Assembly: GCA_963691705.1 (NCBI GenBank)
Contig: OY829542.1
Span: 22,740,579-22,804,578 of the forward strand
Source: Viola odorata
Taxonomy: Eukaryota; Streptophyta; Magnoliopsida; Malpighiales; Violaceae
Direction of reading: 5' to 3'
DNA length: 64,000 bases
The position numbers and the translations under genes are program-made. This document shows positions 33,930 to 46,034 of this stretch, one piece after another. The notes beneath the pieces are model-generated. The model saw nothing but the letters and a program-made list of their open reading frames with translations, had not been told where the DNA came from and did no database searches. Numbering within the stretch: position 1 is the first letter of the stretch; the number at the start of each line of letters is the position of its first letter.

Positions 33930-35450
33930 ATTATGTGACATACATGATCTCGCCTGCTAGCTCTTATATCCGCGGCATGTTTAGACGTAAGCAGTCACAA
34001 ATACATCCCTGTGAGTATTTTGGGCCTTTATGCCATACTTCTTTCATGAGTGCAAATGCTAAACTAAAGTGCTAGTTAGATTTGCATAATATCCAGGGTA
34101 CATGCACCATTAGCCATGGGATAGCAGTAAAATGACATTGGACTTTGCTCTTTCTTCCATTTTCTTTTTTTATATATAAGACAATGAACAGTGCCAGACT
34201 GAGATTGCTAACCGGGGGCAAGGTGCACAGTGAGTGAGGTTTGCAAAAGAAGAAAGAAGAAATCCTTGAATATTGATGGTCGGCACTGGAAGGACGCCGA
34301 GAAGAGCAAGAAATGAAGGCCTCTGCCTTAAACCAAGACCAAGGAAAGCCAGCATGAAAACGGTACTTACTCTATGTATTTTGTGTTAGAATAAAAAGAG
34401 AAAAAAAAAACAAAAAAAAAAACAAAAAAAAACAGAGAAGAAAAAGAAAAAAAAAGAAAAAAGAAAGAAAAAAGAAAAAAGATAGGAAAGAAAAGCAGAA
34501 GCAAGTACGAAAAATTGGCTCCAGGTCAATTTTCCAAAAGGAGAAAAGTGAAGCCTATTTCCCCATAACAACCAAGGCAGGGGTGGTACACAGCAGTGGC
34601 AATTAGTCCGACCAGTCTCAGACCCATGAAAAACCTCATCGTCTAGGGTTCACCGAGATTCAAGGACTTAGAACCCAGTTGTATTCAAACAATAAATTGT
34701 GGACCTCTCAAGGGAAAGTTTCAGGGCTTCACCAAAGTAATCAAAGAGCGTTCCCGGCGAAGATCAAAGAACCTGGGCGTTTTGCCCTCAAAACGACCAA
34801 GGAGGAGCATATCCAGCATCTAAGCACTATGCCCTCAAAGTGATGGTGGGAAGAAGCATCCCCAGCAAGACTGAAGGACTTGTGCACTTTGCCCTCACTG
34901 TGGCCAATCAGCAGGCCCTGTTCATTAAAGAAAATATATTCACTTCTTCTCCCCGCAAAGTCCTTTCGATTATTAGAATGCCCATGCATGTGCATCTTTA
35001 TCTGAAGTTTATTCACTCGGATTGACATTGCAAATCTGACTGTGTGCTATGTTGCTGCATTTCTATGAGTGTAAACACATAGCCTTATTCCTGAGTGTGA
35101 GCGCAAACACTAATATCTGGTGAGGATTGCTTATGTCTACATGTTGTGGGAAAGTCTTGTCCTTGAGGTTGTTATCTCCTGGGCAAGATGCGGATGCTTT
35201 TCTAGACTTGTATCAAGCGTGCTTATATGATAGAAAATAGATGACATGTTCTCCAGAAATGCATAAACTTGTTGAACATTCTCTTGATAGGGAAGTTGCT
35301 TTTATAAAATACTGGGGGCAAACCTTTGGGTAGTGTGGGAATCCTTTCATATACAACATATATGATTTGATTTCATTGTTTCCCTTTATCATTTGCTCTA
35401 CTTTTTTCCATCCACTGCTGCTTCGTGTTTGTTTCCTCCTTATTTGCAGG
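33930..35450 (+). other. 12-kb element module shared with E4
   Basis: This segment matches the reverse complement of about 23820-25200 in E4 (for example TGCTTATGTCTACATGTTGTGGGAAAGTCTTGTCC against 23880-23915). It includes a purine-rich tract (34392-34490) corresponding to E4's pyrimidine tract. It is the Ogre-type 3' noncoding module, not a gene. Confidence 0.65.
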
Positions 35451-35579
35451 ATACATATATACGTCAGGGGAATCTCACACTATGATCAAAATCCCTCCAA
35501 TAAATCCATCCAATAAACACCTGAACGGAGTACGTTGCCACTCCTCAATCAACTTCGTGCGGCGGCCCATCTTCCCCAC

Positions 35580-36165
35580 CATTATCGACATCCGAATGGA
35601 GATACGTTACCACTCCACCTTCCAAAAATTGTGTGGCGGTTTAAACCCCACCTTTCAAAAGATTGCATGGCGGTTCAAACCCCACCTTTCAAAAAAAAAA
35701 ATCGTGTGGCGGTTCAACCCCACCTTGTAAAATTCATGTGACGGTTCAAACACCATCTCTAAAAAAATCGTATGGCGGTTCAAACCCCACCTTTCAAAAA
35801 AAAATCGTGTGGAGGTTCAAAAACCCCACATCTCAAAAAGATCGTGTGGCGGTTCAAACCCCACCTCTCAAAAATCATGTGGCGGTTCTAACCCAACTTT
35901 TCAAAAATCGTGTGGCGGTTCAAAGCCCGCATTTCAAAAAAATCGTGTGGAGGTTCAAAAAAAACTCCACCTTTCAAGAAATCGTGTGGCGGTTCAAACC
36001 CCACCTCTCAAAAATCGTGTGGCGGTTTAAACCCCACCTTTCAAAGATCATGTGGCGGTTCAAGCCCCACCTTGCGAAAATCGTGTAGCGGCTCAAACCC
36101 CACCTTTCAAGAAATCGTGTGGCGGTTCAAACCCCACCTTGCAAAAACCATTTAACGTTTGTTTT
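35580..36165 (+). repeat. 34-bp tandem array with GGTTCAAACC core
   Basis: About 15 copies of a unit like ATCGTGTGGCGGTTCAAACC + CCACCTTTCAAAA run head to tail, with 32-39 bp spacing. The core GGTTCAAACC resembles the Pol III B-box (GGTTCGANNCC) and lies inside a short GTGG...CCAC inverted repeat. All three plus frames are open in places, which is a repeat effect. Confidence 0.85.
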
Positions 36166-37730
36166 GCAGAATCAGTCATGATTATCAGCGTCCGAGTGGA
36201 GCTGAATTCATCAATGTCCGAGTGGAGTTATCAGCATCTGAGTAGAGCCATTATTGATCAGCGTCTGAGTAGAGCTGAATTTATATTTTCTGCATCGCGA
36301 CATTCGAGGGGAGACGTCCGAGTGAAGTCGCATTTTATATTTCTGTAAGGTATCCGAGTGGAACCATCAGCGTCCGAGTGGAGCTGAATTTATCAACGTC
36401 CGAGTGGAGTTGTCGGCATCTGAGTAGAGTCTTTATTCATCAGCGTCCGAGTGAAGCTGAATTTATATTTTTCAAGACATTCGAGTAGAGTCATCAGTGT
36501 CCGAGTGGAACTGAATTCGCAAGGCATCCGAGTGGAGCCATCAGCGTCTGAGTAGAGCTGAATTTATATTTATGCATCGCGGAATTCGAGTGGAGACGTC
36601 CGAGTGTAGCCGCAATTTATATTTTTCTGCAAGGTATCCGAGTGGAGCCATTAACGTCGAGTGGAGCTGAATTTCCTTTTCTGCAACATATCCCGGTGGG
36701 CATCAGTGTCCGAGCGGATCAATTTCCTTCTCAACAATTTAAATTCCCACATCAGCGTCCAAGAGGAGTTGAATTTACATTTCTGCAAAACATCATGTTG
36801 GACATGAACGTCAGTTTCCTTTTCTGCTATATAAATTTATGCCACAGTGTCCGAATGGAGCTGAATTTACATTTCTGCAAAGTATCTCACATCCTAAGGA
36901 CGTCAGCGTCAAGGAGGTTGGTCCGAAGACGATGTGGAAGAACTAAAGGATGAGCTCATAGTCACATCAGAAATCCAAAACCTAATCAATGAGTTGGATG
37001 CACTTCTGACCCCCTCAGGTATCTCGAAAGCCTTGAAATTATCATATCAAATTACTAAACTCCAACCTTCAATTTTGCAGGCACCAGACTTAAAGCTCAA
37101 AACGTTGCCTGATCACTGGAAGTCATCTGAATCCTAAGGACATCAATGTCCGAGTAAAGCTACAACCTTGTCTCGTGAGCGGCTTAGTCCACACATCTTG
37201 TTCTCGTGAGCGGCTTAGTCCCCACAACCTTATTTTCGTGAACGGCTGCGTCCCTACAACCTTATTCTTTTGAGCGGCTTCATCCCCATACCTTATCCAC
37301 ATATCCTGTGAGGCATCCGATTGGAGCCATCAGCGTCCGAATGGAGCTGGATTTACAAATGGAGCCATCAACATCAAATAAGGCTAAGTTTACATTTCTG
37401 TAACTTATTTTTCAACAACATGGTTTCCGTATGGAGCCGTTTCTTTCTCTGCTTTCAGATTTATGTCCTTTCATAACATCCGTATCTGAGTAGAACCGAT
37501 GTTTCTGTATCGCAATATCCAAATGGAACCATCAGCGTCCGAGTGGAGCTGAATTTATCAACGTTCGAGTGGAGTTGTCGGCATCTGAGTAGAGCCGTTG
37601 TTCATCAGCATCCAAGTGGAGCTGAATTTATTTTCTTGCAATTTAAGCAATTTAAATTTCCACATCAACGTCAGAGCAGAGGTAAGCACACATTTTTGCG
37701 CATCATCATGGTGTCCAAGTGGAACCATTT
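36166..37730 (+). repeat. Array of GTCCGAGTGGAGCTGAATTT units
   Basis: Some 30 diverged copies of CATCAGCGTCCGAGTGGAGC + TGAATTTAT occur at irregular spacing, mixed with GTTGTCGGCATCTGAGTAGA variants. A different three- to four-copy repeat (TCGTGAGCGGCTTAGTCCCC) interrupts at 37172-37290. No gene is seen. Confidence 0.8.
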
Positions 37731-37870
37731 TCTTTTTCCGCTTATAAGATATCTACCCCTCAAATGACATTCTGCATTTTGAACATTCGTGGTACTACAC
37801 TTTCTTTTTCCGCTTATAAGATTTCTGCCCCTCAAATGACATTCTGCATTTTGAACATTCGTGGTACTGG
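37728..37870 (+). repeat. Direct duplication of about 67 bp
   Basis: TTTTTCCGCTTATAAGAT through GAACATTCGTGGTACT occurs at about 37731-37796 and again at about 37803-37867, nearly identical. It lies just upstream of the polypurine tract. Confidence 0.8.
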
Positions 37871-37930
37871 GGCAACCGTCTTTACCGCTCATCAAAAATT
37901 TCAGTTACACTTTATTTTTGATAAGACAGT

Positions 37931-37944
37931 AAAGAGGGGGCAAC
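37931..37944 (+). other. Polypurine tract of 12-kb element
   Basis: AAAGAGGGGGCAAC directly precedes the 3' LTR start TGTTGATACCC and equals E4's tract. Confidence 0.85.
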
Positions 37945-40717
37945 TGTTGATACCCGAATTTTGACACGATTAACTTAAGTCGTTCATTTTTTCGCACATT
38001 CTTGATCTTATTTTGTATGTATTTTTCGTTCGAACTTTTATCGATTTTAAATAAAATTTCTCGTATCATTGGATCGAACCACAAAAAACCAATCATACCC
38101 ATTTTTCACTTTCACTTTACTTTACATTACTTTACTCATTTTTTCCTCTCCACCATCCGAACATCATCATCTCTCCCTTTTCCATTTTTTTCTCTCCCAC
38201 GACCATACCAACATTGGATTCCTTTTTCTTACCTCAACTCTCCAATTGTCAAAAGAAATCGGATACACAATCCTACCCCCTCCATTTTTCAAAGAAACCT
38301 ACACACTAGCCCGCACACTGCTCCCCCTCTCTGTTTTTAAAAGATACAATCTTTTGTTTTTTTCAAAGATTTGATACGAACAGATCCTCCCCATTTTTCC
38401 TTAAAGGCCAACGAAAATCAACGAAAAAAGAGAGCTCTCGGCCAAATCCAAATCCTCTCCCTCATTTCAATTCCTCTTCAATCACGACCTCAGCCATCAA
38501 TAATCCAATCTCTGCCCAAATCACAAATCCAAACAATCATCCCCTAAAAATCCAAATTCAATCCCTGCAAATTCAATTAAATCCAATTCCCATGCCATAC
38601 AATTAAATTAAATTCAGCCAAATTAATTAGCCACCTGCAAAAAAAACCAAAATCAAATCAGCCCCGCAACCACTTCAAAACAGCCATAAAATCAGCTCCA
38701 AAAGCCAGCTCCCAAACAACCAAAAACAACCCCAAAATCACCCCAAAATCTGCACCAAAATCACCCAAAAATCTGCACCAAAACCACACCCAAACAGCCC
38801 AAAAACAACCCCGAAACAGCCTCCCAAACTGACCCGAAACAGCCACCCAAACAGCCCCAAAACTCCCAAAATCACCTACAAAAATAGCCTAAATCCACCT
38901 CCAAAAGCCAGCTCCCAAGCAACCAAAAACAGCCCCAACATCACCCAAAAAATCTGCCGAAACCCACCAAAATCAGCCTCAAATTCTGACCAGAACCAAG
39001 CAAACTCACCTCACCGTCGCTGCGGCTCACGGCCGCTCCTCCCTCGCCGCCACTGCCAACCGGAGCCTCCGCCCACCGCCTCACCTCGCCACCGTCGCTG
39101 TCGTCGCTTGTAGCCGCGCCACGTCACCAACCCAACACTGCTCGCTTCCTGACCGGAGATAACAGAAGAAAAGAAAGAAGAAAAATAAAGAATAAGGAAG
39201 AAGAGAAGAGGGCTGCGTGCAACCCTAAAAATGAAAAAAGAAAGAAATAGAGGAGAAGAGGAGAGCCTTGTCGTTTTGACAAGGAAAAAGAGAGGGTTGG
39301 GCTTCGGCCCAACAAAAGAGAGAAAAGATAGCATGGGCTGCGGCCTAAAGAGCAAAAAAGGAAAAAATGGGCTGCGGCCCATGAAAGAAAAAAATAAAAA
39401 GAATGGGCTACGGCCCAAGCCCTTTTAATTAAAATCGTGTATTAACTCGTTCTTCACTTTTGCAGGTACCGAATTCACGATTATCATCTCGATCAGATGC
39501 TACGCCAATTTTAATGGGTAAGGAATTCCATTTTTATTAATATTTAATCATTTGAAATTTATTTGTGAGTCCCTTACTTATACGCGTTTATTTGTCTATG
39601 TTGTTCGTATGTTTTGTTTGCATGATGATGCTCGACGAGCTTGATGGAGTTCGACGAGGAGTTCGATGTTCATTCCCAATTGCGGAGCTCGAATGGAGAA
39701 TTTAATTGTTGTATTTATTTATTTGGGAATTTGTAATTAATTTATAATATTTATTTGCAGTATTTATCTATTTTATTATTAATTGTTGCCACTAATCTTT
39801 GATTTGCAGGTAAAGCTCTCCAGGTATGTTTTCCTTTTTCCCCTCTTTATTTTGGATAAATGTATTTTAATGCGTGATTGTTAGAATTCGAATTAATCAG
39901 TTTGCATGATGCTTATACCATTGAATGTGCTTTATTTTATGCTTGTTTCGTGTGCGGCTTCGTCCCCACGAATTTACGCTTTATTTTGATGAATGTGTTT
40001 CATGTGCGGCTTCGACCCCACGATTGTATTTTAATTTATGCTATCTTGACGAATGTGTTTATGTGCGCGGCTTCGACCCCACTTCCCGGTTTTTCTCTTT
40101 TCAATGTGTTTTTTTTTCCGCATTCATATAAAACGGTACTTTGCTAGTCTATGCATGCTTAGAATCACCTAGTAAATAGGATTAATCACGTGCAATGGCC
40201 CAATGACGATACTGGCGTCGCTTTGGTAAAAATTAATAAAACGGTAGTAATCTCACCAATTTTGCATGTAATCGGACTAATTTTGAACTCGGCTAAATAT
40301 AACCGGAATAGGTATACAACCAACCTTTTTATCTTTTAGAGGATAAAAAAAATGTTATTAAACAACTCGACAATAGTTAGGATAAAATCAATCTCACAAA
40401 CTTAAGAACTAAAGCGACGATACCCCCTCTGAGGGCCAAATTACTTGTTTTCAACATGATTTTTAAACACCTTTTTTTAGAACCGGTAACCTTTTTAAGG
40501 ATGAGACTCGGGTGCCTAACACCTTCCCGAGTCCATAAAACGACCCCGAACCGTTGTTCTCGGGTTTAGACCCTTTTTATTTGCGCCTTAGTTTTTGTTT
40601 TATTTTCTTCTTTTTCAGACTTTTAGGTTTCCCTAAACCTTAGAAAAATAGGGTGGCGACTTCATTGTTATGTGTTTTCACATTTGCGTCCCGAATTTCG
40701 CTCGCGACGGTGCGACA
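37945..40717 (+). repeat. 3' LTR of 12-kb element, 2773 bp
   Basis: Nearly identical to 28673-31520. It lacks the AT-rich segment of 70-odd bases at 28745-28815 and has an extra copy of CACCAAAATCACCCAAAAAT near 38755. It ends GGTGCGACA followed by the second GTCGG. Confidence 0.93.
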
Positions 40718-40722
40718 GTCGG

Positions 40723-41363
40723 AGTAGTCTCTGAGGAGAGAAACCAACCTTTCTCTCTGAGTTGTGTCCAAGGTAGTTCCGATCTTAACCAGCTTCTGAT
40801 TCTCGTTGCTTGCCCCCAGATTTACTTCGTCCAATTTCTCCCAATGAGGGGTTATTTCCTTTTCTGAACTTTCTAGTAAATGGGTCAGTTCGTACGAGAT
40901 TTCGGCTTTGTCTTCGGTCGTAGCGATGATTTCTTCGCCAGTAAAGACATAAATTTTATCATGACAATCCGAAATAACATTCATCCTGAAATTAAAAATG
41001 CGAAAAAAGAGATGCGTAAAATGAAAATTGCATATATATTTGATTTTTAACAGAAGGGGAACGTGAGTTCCTACAAAAGGTTTTCGTAAGAAAACGTGCA
41101 AGCATTCGTTTTTCTAAAAGAAGTAATTACGGTGAGACATCCGGAAGTATGGTGATGGTCCAGTTGCACACAGACTCCCCTAACTTCTTAATGAAAATGA
41201 CTGAACCAGGCGATGATTCCTCTTCTCCCAGAGTGTAGATACAGAGGTTCGATACCCTGACTGGACTTCCATTGATGGTTTCGGCTGCGAAGGGGAACGT
41301 GGTTCTGATATGGAGGATTGGCATCTGGCCCTCTGGCGCAGAACGTCCAAATAACTTAGCCAG
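40723..41363 (-). pseudogene. E4 protease-RT linker and RT start
   Basis: Continuing E4 leftward from protease, the frame reads through a TAA at 41364 into a linker ending at a stop at 41127. Another minus frame (41000-40723) carries the segment leading into RT: DEVNLGASNENQKLVKIGTT and RERLVSLLRDYSD. That sequence is completed by DVFAW at 28667 on the other side of the 12-kb insertion. Frames are broken by stops and shifts. Confidence 0.7.
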
Positions 41364-42480
41364 TTACTTTTCTTTCTTTTCTTGGGCAATCCTGGCGAAA
41401 TCGGCCTTGTCGGGTTGGTACCCTAACCCAAAACGGTCTCCGAAGCTCTTCGGAGGTGCCCAGCCTTTGGATCCTTGTAGCTTGGCGCCGAGCCATTTTC
41501 CCAGTTGGAAACTTCCCTCTAGTATTGACTTAGTAGTGGTTTCAGCTATCTCAGATTTTGAGGCTTCGCAAACGGGGGATCCTTCCTCGATCCAATCCGC
41601 GAAGGCTTGGAAGGAACTCTCCAAGGTTTCAGCAGTTTCGATGTAAGGTACTGATGCATGCTTGCCCAAGATCAAGGCTTCTTCTGCCTTTATCGTGACG
41701 AGGGCATTGTCCTTGACGTATTTGAGGCACTGATGCAAGGAAGAGGGGACGGCTCCTGCCGAATGGATCCAAGGTCGTCCTAGAAGCATGCTGTAAGCGG
41801 GTTGGATCTCCATGATCTGGAAGGTCAAGGCGAAAGTGTGGGGCCCGATGAACATGTCCAACTCAAAGTTCCCGATGATCTCTCGAGTGGTGCCATCGAA
41901 AGCCCTAGCCATCATTCCGCTAGGTTTCATGTGAGAGAAATCGACCGGCAGTTGTTCGAGGACATGCCTGGGCATGACATTCAGTGCGGACCCATTGTCG
42001 ATTAGGGCCTTTTCTATGACGTGTCCCTTACACTCTACTGTGATGTAGAGGGCCTTGTTGTGATCTCTTCCCGAGGGGTCGATCTCTCCTTCAGAGCAGG
42101 AAATGCTGCTTAGGGCCTGGATCCTTTCGACAAGGTTTTCCACCCCTTCTGTGGTGATATCCTTAGTCACGAAATCTTGCTTCAAGACTTTTAAGAGAGC
42201 TTGGCGATGCGGCTCTGAAGTAAGGATCAACTCCATGATGGAAATACGAGCCGGAGTTTTCTTTAGTTGTTCGATGATGCTGAACTCGCTCTGTTTCATG
42301 ATTTCGAGGAACTCGGCTGTCTCGTCCTCGATTACAGGTTTGCCCAAACCTTGTGCCTCCTCTATCGTCTCCTCGCGGATCACAGGGTTTTTCCCTTTGG
42401 CTTGTCGTTGCTTCTCTACTTCCTCCGAGATGTAACATCTTCCAGTACGGGTCATGCCCCCGATACGAGAGGCTTCGCCG
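41364..42480 (-). pseudogene. E4 aspartic protease
   Basis: The 363-codon frame starts with MTRTGRCYISEEV, a segment conserved in Ogre proteins. The catalytic motif is ALIDNGSALNVMP (DNGS type, around 41990 on the plus strand) and the C-terminal motif is MLLGRPWIHSAGAVPSSLHQ, both characteristic of Ogre proteases. The upstream join to gag is lost at a run of six Gs (plus-strand 42512-42517), which looks like a one-base indel: the natural frame ITI-GEASRIGGMTR is recovered on one side only. The protease itself has no internal stop before 41364. Confidence 0.8.
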
Positions 42481-42499
42481 ATAGTGAGTGCTGTTGGTG

Positions 42500-45449
42500 T
42501 GACTGCAGGAGGGGGGTGACCACCGTGTATCCGTAGTTGAATGGGACGGCGTGTAAGTCTGGGCTAGAAGTATTCACAGCTAATGTGAACACTACTTTGC
42601 ATGGGGTTGTGGCCGCATCCCCTGTTTGGGCCACGTATTTGAAGGAATATGGTGCTGGATGATTGTCCTCGATGGCGTTGATTGTTCCTCGGGTTTCTCC
42701 TTCGGTTTGAATGATCCCGAATGTGGTAAGTTGCTTGACTTTCAGTCGAAAAAGTCCGCAATCCTGGATGTCGTGCTTGCTTTCCCCTTGGCAGAATAGG
42801 CATTGTGCCTGATTATTCCCCATGAATGGTAGATAAGCGTTGTTGGCTAACGCGAAGAGCAGTTCATCGTTGGGTGTTTCCTCCATTGAAGGGTGAGAAA
42901 TGTCAATTCTGATGGAAGCAATGTCGCCCATCCCAGGATTATGGCGCGGTAAAGGACTGGTTGTCACAGCAGGACCCTTTGCTAAACCTTTGGACGAGAT
43001 TCGTCCTTATTTAGTTAGGTGCTCGACCTTCTCTCTAAAGGCGTAACAGTCTTCTAGGAAGTGTCCTCGGGTTCCGGCATGATATTCGCAGCTAACCTTT
43101 GGATCATACCAGCTAGGGTTAGGAGTGGATTGAGGCGAGAGTGGGGATGGTGTAATCTGCCCATCGGCCAGGAGGCTTGCGTAAATTTCCCTCAAAGGAA
43201 ACAGAGGAAGCGACCACATCGGTAACGGGTATGACTCGGAGTCCGAGGATTCCCAAGAAGGTAGCAATGGTGCTGTGCTAGCATGGGAAGGTGGTGCTGA
43301 ATACTTGACGAGGTAATCGAATTTCCCGGAAGGCTGGCCCAAGGTATCAATCTCGCGGTCGCCCTCGTCGCGACGCTTGGAGAACCGTTTGCCCGACGAA
43401 GTCGATCCCTTCTTTTGGATGATTTGGAGTGGGGTTCCCTTGGCGTTATGCGGGATAGGAAACCCTTCTCCGATGGCGTTAATGGATCCTTCCCCGTGGG
43501 TCACTTTCTGGGTTTGTATTACTCCGAGACTTGAGAGTTGTATCACTTTTTCTGTAAACAGCTTGCAGCTTTGGATTTTGTGACCGTTGCTTCCCTTGCA
43601 GTATATGCAGTGACTCGGATTGCTTTCCGAGTATGGCATATATCCTCCTTGGGCTAGGGCCAGGAAAAGTTGTTCTTGTGGCCAGCTTGAGGCTGAGGAA
43701 AGGAGGTCATCGCTTTCTCCTGCCGAGATGGCGTTCACCCCTCCCTTTCCTTGGGAATGATTAGGGAGAGGGTTGGTAGCGGTGTTGGGTCCTTTTGCTA
43801 ACCCTTCGAAGGATACCCATCCACTTTTGATCAGGTGATGGACTTTTGTTTTGAAGGCGAAGCAGTTTTCCAGAGTGTTACCAGGGGCTCCGGCGTGATA
43901 CTCGCATCTGGTGTTGAGATCATACCACTTTGGGTAAGGAGGAATTTGAGGCTGAGCTGGAACCGGTACGATCTGTCCAGCCGCCAGGAGATGTTTGTAG
44001 ATTTCTCCCGCAGGAAGAGGGAGAGGAGGTAAGGGCTCTCGGTTCCACCGATTGTTTGTCCTGTTTTGGTTATTTGGGTCTTTTGGTGGGTTATATGGCT
44101 TGGGTTGCATGGGTTGTAATGTTTGTGCTGGAGGTGATGAGAATTGCGCAGGACTTTGAGGTGCGCTATTAGCAACGGGTGGCGAAGTGAAAGGAAAGTA
44201 GGTGGGTTGGTATAGTGATGGTAAAGGGTAGGGCGATGGTGATAAATAAGGTGGAGGTGGTGGAAACGGCTGCCCATGATTAGCTTGGGGAGCGACAAAT
44301 CCGACGTCTCTTTTCACGACTGATGCTTTCTTGGGCGCAGACTCTGACGCCGGAGGTATGATTCGTCCAGATTTAATCCCTTGCTCGACTATTTCGGCAA
44401 TTAGGACCATATCGGAGAAGCTGTTTGAAGGGTTTGAGATCAGGTAGGTGTAGTAGGGAGCTTTGAAGGTGTGCAAGAAGATCGACAAGAGTTCCTTGTC
44501 GCTTAAAAGTGGGGAGATTCTAGAAGCCAACTCTCTCCATCTCTGAGCATAGGTCTTTACGGACTCGCCGACTTTCTTTTCCAGATTTTGCAGATCAGCG
44601 CGGTCGGGTGCTACCTCCATGTTGAATTTATATTGCCTATAGAAGGCGTCGGACAGGTCTCTCCATGTCCTAATCCTGGCTCTATCCAGACCCATATACC
44701 ACATTAGGGCGTGCTTGGTCAAGCTTTCTCGGAATAGATGAATCAACAACGGCTCGTTGTGGATCATCTTTGCCATCTTGTTGCAGTATGCCCTGAGGTA
44801 GGTCTTTGGGCACTCTACCCCAGTATACTTTTCGAAGTCAGGGATTTTGTACGTCGGCGGTATGACGATCCCGGGGACCATACACATATCGGCGGGGCCG
44901 GTAGGGTCAAAGGGATCAGCCCCTTCAATCACTCGGAGTCTTTCCTCGAGTAGATTTAGTCGGTCACCTTTCGGTTGCTCAGCCCCGATGGGGTTAGAAC
45001 CGAAGGGTAGCATCGGTTCTGATGAGAATTGCGGTTGTGCTAGGTTGAAAGTAAGAGGCTGAGTTCCCACAGGTGCTCGGAGGAATAGGAGGGAGATACA
45101 AGTTCTCTAGGTGCGCCTGGCTCTTGCTGGGGTCCACGGCAGGGTTGATAGAAAGGTGCTGAAGCGACGAGGCGATATCTTCACCCGCCTTAACTGTAGG
45201 ATTTGCAGGGGTGGGTGTAGTGAAAGGGCTAACCCATTTCCATCGGCCCTCGGGGCCAGAAAGTGGCGGGAGTATAGAAGGTCCTGCGATGGTGAGCGAA
45301 GGGGGATCGAAACCCGGTGGGAACTTGGTGACAGCTTCGTCTCTTTCCTTTTCGGCCCTAGCGGCCTTGTCTGTAGTAATCCTAACTTGCTCCTCTAACT
45401 CTGCAATTCTAGCCGTTAGTGCTTCATCGGCTTTAGTCGGTTCAGTCAT
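42500..45449 (-). pseudogene. E4 gag with duplicated zinc-knuckle region
   Basis: Starts at the ATG at 45449 (MTEPTKADEALTARIAELEEQV), with an N-terminal coiled coil. A frameshift near 45070 leads to a 687-codon frame. The capsid domain is YKIPDFEKYTGVECPKTYL ... RDLSDAFYRQYKFNMEVAPD. A Pro-rich linker follows, then CEYHAGAPGNTLENC and CIYCKGSNGHKIQSC; a second copy of the whole unit follows with CEYHAGTRGHFLEDC and CLFCQGESKHDIQDC. A single stop at 43007 lies within the second unit and the frame continues to about 42452. Gag would bind and package RNA. Confidence 0.8.
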
Positions 45450-45791
45450 TTTTCATTTTTGAAGTCTAGTTAAAGGGAGCCTGTGCGGAATAGCGTGCTT
45501 CCGAGGAGCTATTGTGAACCTGAAAAAAAGGGAAAACATGGAAAAGAGTAAGTACAAGTGAGGATACACAGGTGATGTGCAATCCTGAGGTCTCCACATT
45601 TGCTCATTCGCTTTTCCGGCTGCACTTTCATTTGATATTTCCAGGGTGGTCGGAGAGGCGAGAGATCCCAGCTATTGACAAGACACGAAGGAAGCCTCTA
45701 TACATTCCAACGATATGAAGCAAATCTGAGATGCTAGCGGCGAAACCCAAATCAGCAGGGGCAACCAATGCCGCCATGCTAGGAGGAACTC
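45450..45791 (-). other. E4 leader upstream of gag
   Basis: No gene, primer site or LTR end is seen in these 340 bases. It is probably E4 5' leader, cut on the right by the insertion of E2. Bases 45787-45791 (AACTC) would be the left copy of E2's target duplication. Confidence 0.45.
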
Positions 45792-46034
45792 TGATAACAA
45801 TCGGGATAGTCCTAACGGTCCTACTGCACAAACGGTTCTTATCGGAACAGATCCCCCTGAGCTCCATAAGGATATCCCTGTATCGCCTAAGGATCAGCGA
45901 AGGATTCCTAGGATGGTCGACTTCAGCGGGGGGGGGGGGGGGGGGGGACTCACGCAATTCTATACGCACGGCGTCATCCCATCCTAGGGACCCACAAGGT
46001 TATCGCTCCCGGTAGCCCCATCAGACATCGCCCA

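Larger units (their letters stand above)
28673..40717 (+). mobile_element. 12-kb non-autonomous Ogre-type LTR element (LARD-like)
   Basis: Complete element: 5' LTR 28673-31520, Ogre-style primer site, 6.4-kb internal region without gag or pol, polypurine tract, 3' LTR 37945-40717, and a perfect 5-bp target duplication. LTR ends and the 3' internal module match E4, so it belongs to the same broad group and was probably moved by Ogre-type proteins. The LTRs are nearly identical apart from a 70-odd-bp indel near 28745 and copy differences in a short repeat near 38740, so insertion was recent relative to E1. It fits the large retrotransposon derivative class. Confidence 0.93.
19453..45791 (-). 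mobile_element. E4: Ogre-like Ty3/gypsy element, interrupted
   Basis: Minus-strand order from right to left: gag (45449-42500), protease (42480-41364), the start of RT (41101-40723 then 28667-28500), the end of a second RNase H, integrase (to 26984), a long 3' region, polypurine tract and a 3.46-kb LTR. A 12-kb LTR element sits inside RT (28673-40717), and E2 is inserted upstream of gag at 45792, so the 5' LTR and PBS should lie right of the window. Most of RT, RNase H 1 and the first part of RNase H 2 are deleted. Large LTRs, long noncoding 3' tracts and protein style point to Ogre. Confidence 0.82.

Noticed and set aside
35663..36155. Cys/Gly/Ser repeat protein in three plus frames
   Set aside because: All frames are open because the 34-bp array has few stops; not a gene.
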